Below are positions 8,105 through 15,760 of a DNA stretch of 64,000 nucleotides, piece after piece. This stretch comes from Senegalimassilia sp003474385 (GTDB taxonomy: Bacteria; Actinomycetota; Coriobacteriia; Coriobacteriales; Eggerthellaceae). Where the stretch lies: NCBI RefSeq assembly GCF_003474385.1, contig NZ_QUCY01000012.1, positions 1 through 64,000 on the forward strand, given 5' to 3'. Each line of letters opens with the position of its first letter. Positions within the stretch are counted from its first letter, which is position 1. The notes under the pieces are model-generated. The model ran no database searches. It was not told the origin of the DNA and saw only the letters and a list, made by a program, of their open reading frames with translations. A program made the position numbers and the translations under genes.

Positions 8105-8117
8105 TGGTAGAATACCA
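8105..8117. promoter_or_regulatory. Palindromic shared -10 for rnpB (+) and thiN (-)
   Basis: The 13-base palindrome TGGTAGAATACCA presents an extended -10 on both strands: TGG-TAGAAT on plus and TGG-TATTCT on minus. A start about 7 bases downstream on plus falls exactly at the predicted 5' end of rnpB (about 8120), and one on minus falls about 22 bases before the thiN start codon. No good -35 is seen for either. The promoter role is inferred from position. Confidence 0.6.
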
Positions 8118-8119
8118 CA

Positions 8120-8470
8120 CTGCGAGCGGGCCAGACGATCGCGCGCCGTCTTGAGCGGCGTGAGGAAAGTCCGGGCTCCAAAGGGCAAGATGCCAGCTAA
8201 CGGCTGGGCGGGGCGACCCGACGGAAAGTGCCACAGAAAAGTAAACTCCCCCGCGCAAGCGGGAGAAAAGCTGAAACGGTGCGGTAAGAGCGCACCAGCG
8301 CGTTGGCAACAACGTGGCTTGGAAAACCCCATCTGGAGCAAGCGCAAATAGGAATGCCATACGGCCGCCCTTCCGTGCATTCGGGTTGCGTGCTTGAGAC
8401 GCGCGGTGACGCGCGTTCGAGATAAATGGTCGTCCAACGACAGAACCCGGCTTATCGACTCGCTCGCGGT
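8120..8470 (+). ncRNA. rnpB: RNase P RNA, class A
   Basis: The catalytic RNA that matures tRNA 5' ends. Conserved landmarks appear in order: GAGGAAAGTCCGGGCTCC (CR-I, 8160-8180), the ACAGAAAAGTA block near 8233, GGTGCGGTAAGAGCGCACC near 8278, TGGAAAACCCC near 8320 and AGATAAATGGTCGTCC...GACAGAACCCGGCTTA (CR-V, 8420-8455). The 5' GCGAGCGG pairs with the 3' CTCGCTCGC to form P1. Ends are set by P1 and may be off by a few bases. Confidence 0.95.
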
Positions 8471-8479
8471 TTTCAAAAG

Positions 8480-8500
8480 GCTCCCATTCGGGAGCTTTTT
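8480..8500 (+). terminator. rnpB terminator
   Basis: GCTCCC-ATTC-GGGAGC followed by TTTTT, starting about ten bases after P1 of RNase P RNA. Confidence 0.88.
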
Positions 8501-8601
8501 CATTTCATAGGCATCGCGCTTATCGATGTCCGGCGACGAAGGATGCCTGAACGCGAGTTTTAGCCGAACCTTATTGGACCGGCGAACCTTCCAATTAGAC
8601 G

Positions 8602-8637
8602 AAAGCGGGGATCAAGCTTGTGCTTGATCCCCGCTTT
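8602..8637. terminator. Bidirectional terminator at the end of the dcw/divIVA run
   Basis: A perfect 16-bp stem, AAAGCGGGGATCAAGC pairing with GCTTGATCCCCGCTTT, around a TTGT loop. It lies 108 bp past the divIVA stop and closes the minus-strand cluster; the A-tract gives T-runs in both directions. Confidence 0.8.
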
Positions 8638-8745
8638 ATGGTGCGTATTGCGCGAAAGCGCTGTACAAGGGCGAACGGCCGAAGCTGCCAGGTTAGGCGA
8701 AAGCGCTCGCCTAACCGTGAACCTGCAGGCGTTTGCCGCTGCAGA

Positions 8746-9675
8746 TTAATCGAGATCGTCGATCTCGAAATCATCGGCGGCATCGCCGAAGCCGGAGAAG
8801 TCCTTCTCAACGCTGGATGCCACAGGAGCGACCGAACCGGTGACCGCGGGCGATGCAGCGGTTACGGCAGCAGCCGGAACGGCAGCCGGGATTGCGGGCG
8901 CGTCGTCATAGGCATCGGAGCCATCGACGGTGAGCGGGGCTTGCGGCGCGGTTGCAGCGGCCTCTTTCACGACCGGCTCGGAGTCGACATGTGTGGCATA
9001 GCGGCCATGCTGACCGGACGCGAGCGCGCCTGCGGCCTTCGGGGCCTTCTCGCCGATTTCGGCAAGCTTGCGAGTGGCGTCGGTGATGAAGTCATTGAGC
9101 AGGTCGCGATAATCCTCGCGCGCCTCCTCGCGATCATCCTCGAGCTTGTGAATGGCATCGATGACCTTCTGGCGATCGTTCTCGGCCTTGTCGAGGATAC
9201 GGTCGGCCTCGTCCTCAGCATCCTTGATCGTGGCGGCAGCATCGGCCTTGGCGTTGGCCAGGATCTCGTCGGCGGAGCGCTGGGCGATGATGAGCGCCTG
9301 GGCGATGGCGTTGCCGTCGGCCTTCTTGGACTCGAGCTGCTTCTCGAGCTCGGCGATGCGGGCATCGCGCTCGGCGATGGCGGCATCCTTCTCGGCCAGG
9401 ATGGCCGGGTCGACGGAGTCTGCGGGCTGGTCGTCCTGCTCGGCGGCATGCTCGGGCTCGGGCTCGTCGAACACCTCGTCGTCGAAGGTGGCCGGGCGGT
9501 CGAAGCCGGCGAACGTGTCCTCGCCGATCTGGCTTTGCAGCGAGGCGATCTGCTGATTCAGGCCGTCGATCTCATCGGCGACGTGCTCGAGGAAGACATC
9601 GACCTCGTCGACGTCGTAGCCCTTGCGATCGATGGAGAAGCTTTGGTTATGGATTTCAGCAGAGGTGATAGCCAT
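8746..9675 (-). CDS. divIVA: DivIVA/Wag31 family cell-pole and division protein
   Basis: Membrane-curvature-sensing scaffold that in actinobacteria directs polar or septal wall growth. The N-terminal DivIVA domain shows SFSIDRKGYDVDEVDVFLEHVADEI (given here in parts: the Phe/Arg membrane-tip region at residues 12-18 and the conserved GYD). A short coiled coil follows (about 36-50), then an acidic linker (55-90), a long Lys/Glu/Ala coiled coil (about 90-200) and a low-complexity Ala/Pro tail ending in an acidic stretch. 309 aa. Last gene of the division cluster, downstream of yggT and sepF, the usual Gram-positive order. Confidence 0.93.
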   Translation of the reverse strand: MAITSAEIHNQSFSIDRKGYDVDEVDVFLEHVADEIDGLNQQIASLQSQIGEDTFAGFDRPATFDDEVFDEPEPEHAAEQDDQPADSVDPAILAEKDAAIAERDARIAELEKQLESKKADGNAIAQALIIAQRSADEILANAKADAAATIKDAEDEADRILDKAENDRQKVIDAIHKLEDDREEAREDYRDLLNDFITDATRKLAEIGEKAPKAAGALASGQHGRYATHVDSEPVVKEAAATAPQAPLTVDGSDAYDDAPAIPAAVPAAAVTAASPAVTGSVAPVASSVEKDFSGFGDAADDFEIDDLD

Positions 9676-9720
9676 CTTTGTATCCCTTCATCTGATGTGC
9701 GGGAATGCGCAGGTGCGCAC

Positions 9721-9981
9721 CTAGAACAAGTTTACCAACAAACGTACACCGAATTGTAGTACAAGCAGCGCGACGATGGGCGTTACGTCCACCATACCTC
9801 CAATAGGGGGGATCAGGCGCTTGAACAGGTTCAAATACGGGTCGCATATGCGTGCGAGCACGTTGTTGATGTCTGCGAGGATGCCCCGATCGGTCGGGAA
9901 CCATGACAGCATGACATATACGAAGATGATCATGCTGTACGCATCGGAAAGCGACACGATAAGGTACTTCAAACTGAGCAT
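9721..9981 (-). CDS. yggT: YggT family membrane protein
   Basis: An 86-aa integral membrane protein with two hydrophobic segments (about residues 4-25 and 60-82). The YggT signature between them reads LSWFPTDRG...ICDPYLNLFKRLIPPIGGMVDVTPIVALL. The function is not firmly established; it is regularly found between sepF and divIVA and is thought to act in division or envelope maintenance. ATG 9981 has AAGGAG about 13 bases upstream, a somewhat long spacing, but the longer frame above it lacks hydrophobic character and a better site. Confidence 0.9.
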   Translation of the reverse strand: MLSLKYLIVSLSDAYSMIIFVYVMLSWFPTDRGILADINNVLARICDPYLNLFKRLIPPIGGMVDVTPIVALLVLQFGVRLLVNLF

Positions 9982-10047
9982 GCGGGGTGTTTCGCTCCTT
10001 GCTAACGCCCCGGACGCCAAGCCCGGGGTCGGTTTCGATATGTACGG

Positions 10048-10962
10048 TTACAGGATGCCCTGAGAACGCAGGCTTGCACGCTCGGCTTCGCTGAGAGCCG
10101 CCCCGCGCGCGATGACGAAGACCTTGTCGGCGACGCAGTCGACGCTTGCATCGAGGGCGCTCGAAACACCGAACGAGAAGTCGAGCACGCGCTTAGCCAG
10201 CGCATCGGGGGTTTCCTTGAGCGCGAGCACCACGGCGTCTCCGGCTTTGAGGGCTTTTGCGACCTTCTCGCACTCGCCGTAGCTGGTGGGCTTGACGATG
10301 GTGACCGAACGCGTGGGGCTGTGCGTGCCCGTTGCGGTGCCCTCGTAGGCCTTGTACGGATCGAACGAGGAGGCGGCGGAAGCAGCCTTAGCAGCCGCCG
10401 TGAACGCGCCTTCGATAGGCTTCGCGGCCGTCTGGGCGGTCGGGGCGGCGCTAGATTCGGCAGCCTCGGCGGCGGTGGTGCTGAACAGGGCGTTCAGGCT
10501 TTCCGAACGCTCCTGGTCGGCAGCTGCCGCAGCCCTTGCGTTGGGCGTGTTGGCCGGAGCGGTGAACGCCGGGTCCACCATGGTGCGGTTGCCGAATGAT
10601 GCCGAGCTGACCTTACGCGGCGGCAGCGGGTCGCGGTTCAGGCTGTCGGGCACGGTGGTGTGCGCGCGCACGTCGTCGATGGAGACGAGCTTGGCCGGGC
10701 GATACCCGCCCGAGCCGACCGACGTACGGGCATGATTGCCGCGCGCGGGACGCGTGGTGACCGAATCGTACGGATCGTAGTTCGAGCTGGGGGCAGCATC
10801 GTCCTCTTCGTAGTCATCGTCGTAATCGTCGTAGTCGCCGGAATCGTAATCGTCGTAGTCCTTGCGGCCGCGATCGTAGTAATCGCCGCCATCGGAGAAC
10901 CCGAGCTTTGACTTGATGCTGTCGAGCATGCCTTCGGGCTTGTTGAACTTGGGCATTGCCAT
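10048..10962 (-). CDS. sepF: Cell division protein SepF
   Basis: Membrane anchor and bundler of FtsZ filaments, which replaces FtsA in this lineage. A short N-terminal amphipathic start (GMLDSIKSKLGF) is followed by an Asp/Tyr-rich acidic stretch (about 25-55) and a long Ala/Ser/Pro linker. The SepF core is at the C-terminus (about 215-300: KPTSYGECEKVAKALKAG, VLDFSFGVSSALD, VFVIA). 304 aa is long for the family because of the linker. GGAGAG lies just before ATG 10962. It sits in the ftsZ-pgeF-yggS-sepF-yggT-divIVA run typical of Gram-positives. Confidence 0.93.
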   Translation of the reverse strand: MAMPKFNKPEGMLDSIKSKLGFSDGGDYYDRGRKDYDDYDSGDYDDYDDDYEEDDAAPSSNYDPYDSVTTRPARGNHARTSVGSGGYRPAKLVSIDDVRAHTTVPDSLNRDPLPPRKVSSASFGNRTMVDPAFTAPANTPNARAAAAADQERSESLNALFSTTAAEAAESSAAPTAQTAAKPIEGAFTAAAKAASAASSFDPYKAYEGTATGTHSPTRSVTIVKPTSYGECEKVAKALKAGDAVVLALKETPDALAKRVLDFSFGVSSALDASVDCVADKVFVIARGAALSEAERASLRSQGIL

Positions 10963-11037
10963 ACCGCTCTCCTGCTTCGTTTCTTAAGGACGGCGGTCGA
11001 CGCCGCCGCTGCATGTTCGGTATTGCGGACGCGAGCC

Positions 11038-11739
11038 TTATGCCTGAACGGACTCGAAGGAGTCGCTGAACAGAGCTCGGCCTATCCGCACCATGGTAGC
11101 ACCCGCGCAAACGGCCTCGCGCCAGTCCTCACTCATGCCCATGGAAAGTTCATTGAAGCGTGCGCCCTGCTCAGAGGGAAGCTGGCTGCGCAACGCGTCG
11201 CGCAAGGCGGCCAGACCCTCGAAGCACTCGCGCGCCACATCCAGGTTACCCTGCGGGGCCATGGTCATAAGGCCGCGAACGGCGATGTGGGGGAACGTCT
11301 CGGCAAGCTGCAGCGCATGAATCGCCTCATCCGGGGTGAAACCGCTTTTGCTCTCCTCCCCCGACACGTTGACCTCGAGCAGGATGTCCTGCACCTTGCC
11401 AAGACGCTCGGCCGCCTGGTCGAATTTGGCGAAATGCTCTTCTTTGCAAACCGAGTGCACAAGCGATGCGCAAGCGACGATCTCGGGGATCTTGCGCGAC
11501 TGGACGTTTCCGATGAAATGCCAGGTTTGCTCCGGCAGCTGCGCCACCTTGGCGGCAAGCACGTCGGGGCGGTTCTCGCCGAAATCGTGGGCTCCCGCGG
11601 CGATAGCTGCGGAGATAGCGGGCGCATCGACCGTCTTGGACACGGCGATGACCTTCACTTCGCGCGGGTCACGTCCGCACGAAGCGCACACGCGGGCAAG
11701 CTCTTCGAGCGTTTCCTGATAATGCTGAGCGAATGACAT
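11038..11739 (-). CDS. yggS: YggS family pyridoxal-phosphate homeostasis protein
   Basis: A PLP-binding alanine-racemase-fold protein without known enzyme activity, thought to buffer PLP and affect amino-acid and keto-acid balance. The Lys of VIAVSKTVD (about residue 35) should form the Schiff base; HDFGENRPD, WHFIGNVQSRK and the phosphate-binding RGLMTMAP...SMGMSEDWREAV motifs are clear. 233 aa, normal. ATG 11739 has GGAAG upstream; the longer frame overlaps pgeF and is rejected. The gap to pgeF is 2 bp, so it is co-transcribed. Confidence 0.93.
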   Translation of the reverse strand: MSFAQHYQETLEELARVCASCGRDPREVKVIAVSKTVDAPAISAAIAAGAHDFGENRPDVLAAKVAQLPEQTWHFIGNVQSRKIPEIVACASLVHSVCKEEHFAKFDQAAERLGKVQDILLEVNVSGEESKSGFTPDEAIHALQLAETFPHIAVRGLMTMAPQGNLDVARECFEGLAALRDALRSQLPSEQGARFNELSMGMSEDWREAVCAGATMVRIGRALFSDSFESVQA

Positions 11740-11741
11740 GG

Positions 11742-12602
11742 CTATGCTTCCTTTCGAAACGCGATGGCGCCGTGGCGGCCGCAGGTGCCGCCGGATGCCC
11801 TGTACGAGAAATAGAGCTGCGGATTGCATTGCGTGCAGATGCCTGCATCGCAGATGCGCGCAGGGTCGACGCCTACGGCCGCAAGCTGGACACGCAACGC
11901 ATCGAGCATGCTGACGTGACGCGATGGGCGAACGCAGCCCTGCCCGAACAGCTCGGCGAAGCGATGCTCGACCTCGCTTCCCACCTCGAAGCAGCAATCG
12001 TGGATGTGCGGGCCGATGTAGACGTTGTAGCCGGCAGCGATTTCGCGCTGCTCATCAGGCGTTTTCGCTCCATCTTCGAGTGTTAGGCGCTTGACGCACG
12101 AAGCCGCGATGCCGCCGACCACCCCGCGCCACCCCGCATGGGCCACGGCGAAGCGCCCCGTGGGCGACACCGCGATGACGGGCGTGCAATCGGCGAAACA
12201 CAGCATGGCCGCCACGTTGGATGTGGTGACCACGAGCGCATCGGCAGCGGCTTGCGCACGTTGCTGGGCCGCCACGACGCTGGCGGCATCGGAGGCGTGA
12301 ATGGAGACGATTTCGGTGCCGTGCACCTGGTTGGGCACGATGACCGGAACACCTTCGCCGTCGAGAGCCTGCATGGCATGGCGGCGGTTCTCCATGACAT
12401 GATCGAGGTTGTCCTGCACGTGGGCACCGAGGTTCAGCGAGGCGAACGGCCCCTGGCTCGACCCCCCGTCGCGCCCGGTGAAGGCGATGCGGACACCGCA
12501 GGCCTGGAAGAGCGCATCGTCGGTGAGCATGGAAATGCGACGCGCGCCGCAAGGGCGCGCGTCGAGTTTCGGTGCAGGCAATGTTTCGCACACGGTATGC
12601 AA
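11742..12602 (-). CDS. pgeF: Peptidoglycan editing factor PgeF (laccase-domain, YfiH)
   Basis: A DUF152/laccase-domain protein. E. coli PgeF hydrolyses wrongly built UDP-MurNAc-L-Ser; related proteins were called polyphenol oxidases or purine nucleosidases. The metal/active-site triad is visible as His94 (NQVHGTE), Cys139 (FADCTPV) and His155 (AHAGWRG), counting from the TTG start. 286 aa. The start TTG 12602 has AAGGAG 8 bases upstream, overlapping the end of ftsZ; GTG 12593 is a possible alternative. Its place directly after ftsZ fits a wall-quality role. Confidence 0.9.
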   Translation of the reverse strand: MHTVCETLPAPKLDARPCGARRISMLTDDALFQACGVRIAFTGRDGGSSQGPFASLNLGAHVQDNLDHVMENRRHAMQALDGEGVPVIVPNQVHGTEIVSIHASDAASVVAAQQRAQAAADALVVTTSNVAAMLCFADCTPVIAVSPTGRFAVAHAGWRGVVGGIAASCVKRLTLEDGAKTPDEQREIAAGYNVYIGPHIHDCCFEVGSEVEHRFAELFGQGCVRPSRHVSMLDALRVQLAAVGVDPARICDAGICTQCNPQLYFSYRASGGTCGRHGAIAFRKEA

Positions 12603-12614
12603 AGCTTTTACTCC

Positions 12615-13736
12615 TTAGCGCTGGCGCTTCAGAAAATCGGGGATGTAGTCCTCGTCGGCGAAGCGGCCGGGCGTGCTGGTGAGCGTGGAATACGTGGACG
12701 GCTGGGGCGCCGGTGCAGGCTCGGGAGCGGCCGTGGAGGCGAACAGGTCCTTGCGGTTGAAGTCCATGGCGGACTGCTGGGGCGCATTGACCTTGAAGCC
12801 GGTGGCGATGACGGTGATGCGCACGCTGTCGCCCATGCTCTCGTCGATGATCTGACCGTAGATGATGTTGGCGTTCTCATCGGCGCAGGCCTCGACGGTG
12901 CGGGCAGCCTCGTCGACCTCGGTAAGCGTGAGGTCGGGACCGCCGGAGATGGAGAACAGCACACGGGAGGCACCGGCGATGGATGCCTCGAGCAGCGCCG
13001 AATTGGTGGCCTGCTGCGCGGCGTCGAGGGCGCGGTTCTCGCCGGAGGACAGGCCGATGCCCATCATGGCGGTGCCGGCGTCCTTCATAACGGTGCGGAT
13101 GTCGGCGAAGTCGAGGTTGATCAGGCCCGGGATGGTGATTAGATCGGTGACGCCCTGGATGCCCTGACGCAGCGTGTCGTCGGCGATGCGGAACGCATCG
13201 AGCATGCTGGTCTTCTTGTCGACGATCTCGAGCAGACGGTCGTTGGGGATGACGATGAGCGTGTCGACCTTCTGGGACAGCAGATCGATGCCCTGCTCCG
13301 CCTGGTTGCGGCGGGTGCGGCCCTCGAAGGAGAACGGTTTGGTGACGATGCCCACCGTCAGCGCGCCGATTTCCTCGCGGGCGATCTCGGCGATGATGGG
13401 TGCGGCGCCCGTGCCGGTGCCACCGCCCTCGCCGGCGGTGACGAAGACCATGTCGGCCTCGGCCAGCGCCTCGCGGATCTCCGCACGGGATTCCTCGGCG
13501 GCCTGGCAGCCGACCTCGGGGTTCGCGCCGGCGCCCAGGCCGCGCGTGAGCTCCTCGCCGATGTGGATGGTCTTATCGGCATCCGACATCAGAAGGGCCT
13601 GACGGTCGGTGTTGACGGCGATGAACTCCACGCCCTTGACGCCCGCCTCGACCATGCGGTTAACGGCATTGGTGCCGCCGCCGCCGACGCCGACGACCTT
13701 GATGACCGCCAGATGCTCGCCCGAATTGTTTGGCAT
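12615..13736 (-). CDS. ftsZ: Cell division protein FtsZ
   Basis: Tubulin-like GTPase that forms the Z-ring. The nucleotide-binding GVGGGGTNAVNRM is at residues 16-28, the tubulin signature GGGTGTG at 104-110 and the T7-loop NLDFADI in the middle. The C-terminal peptide EDYIPDFLKRQR binds SepF or other partners. 373 aa, typical. ATG 13736 has GGAGG upstream. It has its own promoter (13809-13836) and lies after a hairpin separating it from ftsQ, so it can be expressed independently of the mur genes. No ftsA is present. Confidence 0.98.
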   Translation of the reverse strand: MPNNSGEHLAVIKVVGVGGGGTNAVNRMVEAGVKGVEFIAVNTDRQALLMSDADKTIHIGEELTRGLGAGANPEVGCQAAEESRAEIREALAEADMVFVTAGEGGGTGTGAAPIIAEIAREEIGALTVGIVTKPFSFEGRTRRNQAEQGIDLLSQKVDTLIVIPNDRLLEIVDKKTSMLDAFRIADDTLRQGIQGVTDLITIPGLINLDFADIRTVMKDAGTAMMGIGLSSGENRALDAAQQATNSALLEASIAGASRVLFSISGGPDLTLTEVDEAARTVEACADENANIIYGQIIDESMGDSVRITVIATGFKVNAPQQSAMDFNRKDLFASTAAPEPAPAPQPSTYSTLTSTPGRFADEDYIPDFLKRQR

Positions 13737-13808
13737 TGTATTCCTCCACACTATTACGCTTGCTTTGAGCTGCGTTTCACACACTCGTGGTTGTATTCAC
13801 GTGGGATT

Positions 13809-13836
13809 ATTTTACACAAAGAGGGTGGGTTTGCAA
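13809..13836 (-). promoter_or_regulatory. ftsZ promoter
   Basis: TTGCAA (-35, 13831-13836), a 16-base spacer and TAAAAT (-10, 13809-13814) on the minus strand. This gives a leader of about 65 bases to the ftsZ start codon. It is the only good promoter-like pair I see in the ftsQ-ftsZ gap. Confidence 0.6.
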
Positions 13837-13873
13837 CGCTTCGCCCCCCAACGGCAACCACATGCACATATCA

Positions 13874-13907
13874 GAGCGGCCCGCACGCCTGCGCGCACGG
13901 GCCGCTT
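13874..13907 (-). terminator. Possible terminator/attenuator after ftsQ
   Basis: A GC-rich inverted repeat (GCGGCCCG...CGGGCCGC) starts a few bases after the ftsQ stop. The T-run is poor, so read-through into ftsZ is likely. Confidence 0.45.
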
Positions 13908-13911
13908 GAGG

Positions 13912-14871
13912 CTATAAAGAACGCCACGTGGGCCTATCGGGCGTGCGCACGTTGATGTACGTGACGCCCTCGGGATGCTCCTTCATGATCTGCAGGCACA
14001 CGCGCTCCTTCTCGCGGATGTTGTCCGCCGTGCCGAAGACGATGTCGGGACCGTCTTTGATGGTGAGCGTGGTGGATGCGGTTTCCGTGGCCTTCACCGA
14101 GGTGACGCGGTCGGCGAGCTCGGTGGTCATGCCGGCCACGATGGCGAGCGCGTTGTTGACGTTGGCGTCGGTGCAGTACGAGCCGACGGCGGGCTTGGTG
14201 CCGTAGGGCACGTCGGTGATGTGCAGCACCGATTCGGCGTCCTCGTACACCTTCGAGTTGGTACGGCGCCCCGCCTCGGAATCGCGATCGGGGATGGGCA
14301 TGAGCCACATGCCATCCGACGCGATGGCCCACTGCGTGGAGTTTTGCGCGTTCTCGTTGGGGACCTCCACCACCGCCGTGATGGTGCGTTCGGTGATGTC
14401 GATCTGCAGGGTGTTGGGGAACACGCGCTTGATCTTCGCGTCGGCAACCCATGCGTCCTTTTTCAGGTTCTCCTTGATGCCCGCAGCGTCCACGCGCAGA
14501 AGCGTGGTGCCGGCGGGCACGCCGGCAAGCTGCTGCATGTCGGAGGCGGTAAGGTGATCGGCACCCGAAACCGAAACGCTTTCGATGGTGAACAAGCTGG
14601 AGTTGTACACGATGACGGCCGCGATGGCGAGCGCCGCCACCGCGGCGGCAAGGGCACCGAGGCGCACCAGGTAACGCTGGTAGGTCCGTCGCGCCCGCGA
14701 GCCGTGGTCGCTCTGGGGAAGGTCGCCTACGCGCACCGATGTGAGCCGGGCGCCAGGCGCCGGGCTGTATGGGCGCTGCGGGCCACGCGGAGAGCGCGAC
14801 CCGCCGCGGGGCGCCTGAGCGCGCCTATGCGAACCCGAGGAAGCGGACTTCCGGTTGTAATTCGATGCCAT
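13912..14871 (-). CDS. ftsQ: Cell division protein FtsQ/DivIB
   Basis: Bitopic divisome protein linking FtsL/FtsI to the ring. A basic, Arg/Ser/Pro-rich cytoplasmic N-terminus (about 1-68) leads to one transmembrane helix (about 72-94) and a POTRA domain (about 97-165, with VSVSGADHLT and VFPNTLQIDITERT), followed by the beta domain. 319 aa. ATG 14871 lies inside the end of murB (47-base overlap) with a weak GAGG nearby, so the start is less certain than the gene. The overlap suggests translational coupling to murB. Confidence 0.9.
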   Translation of the reverse strand: MASNYNRKSASSGSHRRAQAPRGGSRSPRGPQRPYSPAPGARLTSVRVGDLPQSDHGSRARRTYQRYLVRLGALAAAVAALAIAAVIVYNSSLFTIESVSVSGADHLTASDMQQLAGVPAGTTLLRVDAAGIKENLKKDAWVADAKIKRVFPNTLQIDITERTITAVVEVPNENAQNSTQWAIASDGMWLMPIPDRDSEAGRRTNSKVYEDAESVLHITDVPYGTKPAVGSYCTDANVNNALAIVAGMTTELADRVTSVKATETASTTLTIKDGPDIVFGTADNIREKERVCLQIMKEHPEGVTYINVRTPDRPTWRSL

Positions 14872-15754
14872 ACGCCTCGTATACCTTCGACCTTGCCATG
14901 TTAATGAGTTCCAACACGTCCTGAGCGGTAGCATTATCCCTGTTCACGATGAAGTTCGCGTGAACTTCGGATATCTGCGCGCCGCCGACGCGCTCCCCTT
15001 TGAGCCCTACCTGCTCGATGAGCTGGCCCGCAGACGACCCTTCGGGATTCTTGAACACGCTGCCGCAGCTCGGAAGCGTGAGCGGTTGCGTCTTCTTGCG
15101 ACGGGCGTGGGCGGCCTCCATCTTCCCGCGCAGCAGATAGGGGTCGGCGGGCTTGACCGCAAGCTCGCACTCGACGATGACCTCGTCGGGGGCGAACGAG
15201 CTTGAGCGGTAACCCCATTGGATATCCGCCGCCTCGCGGCGCACGAGCCCCGAGCGCGGCGATAACGTGGTGACCGATACCACCCTGTCCGCTATCCCCT
15301 GCTCGCGGGTGCCGGCGTTCATGCGCACGGCGCCGCCGACGGTGCCCGGCGTCCCCACCGCGAACTCAAGCCCCGAAAGGCTGCGGCGGAACGCCTCCTG
15401 CACAACGCTTGACAGCGGTACCCCGGCGCCCACAATGAAGCTGCAGGTTTCCTCGTCGAAGCGGCATGCGCGGAAATCGCGCCCGAGGGCGATGACGACG
15501 CCCGGGAAGCCCTCGTCGGAGACGAGCAGGTTCGACCCACGGCCGACCGCAACCCACGGGATGGCGCACTCTTGGCAGGCGGCAACCAAGCGCTTGAGCG
15601 CGCCGATGGAACCGACCTGCACATAGAAGCGCGCAGGCCCGCCGATGCGGTACATGGTATGGCGGCGCATGGGCTCGTCGGGATAGACGTCGGCGTCGAA
15701 GGCGCTGTCGACGAGCAGCGCCTCAAGCGGCGAGCATGCGTGACGCGCGCACAT
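14825..15754 (-). CDS. murB: UDP-N-acetylenolpyruvoylglucosamine reductase
   Basis: FAD/NADPH enzyme forming UDP-MurNAc. Motifs: YRIGGPARFYV, GRGSNLLVSD and GTPGTVGGAVRMNAG (FAD-binding), SCGSVFKNPEG (with the catalytic Ser region) and ISEVHANFIVN (the C-terminal Glu). 309 aa, the short type found in Gram-positives. Six bases separate it from murC upstream; its 3' end overlaps ftsQ. Confidence 0.96.
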   Translation of the reverse strand: MCARHACSPLEALLVDSAFDADVYPDEPMRRHTMYRIGGPARFYVQVGSIGALKRLVAACQECAIPWVAVGRGSNLLVSDEGFPGVVIALGRDFRACRFDEETCSFIVGAGVPLSSVVQEAFRRSLSGLEFAVGTPGTVGGAVRMNAGTREQGIADRVVSVTTLSPRSGLVRREAADIQWGYRSSSFAPDEVIVECELAVKPADPYLLRGKMEAAHARRKKTQPLTLPSCGSVFKNPEGSSAGQLIEQVGLKGERVGGAQISEVHANFIVNRDNATAQDVLELINMARSKVYEAYGIELQPEVRFLGFA

Positions 15755-15760
15755 GGCAGC

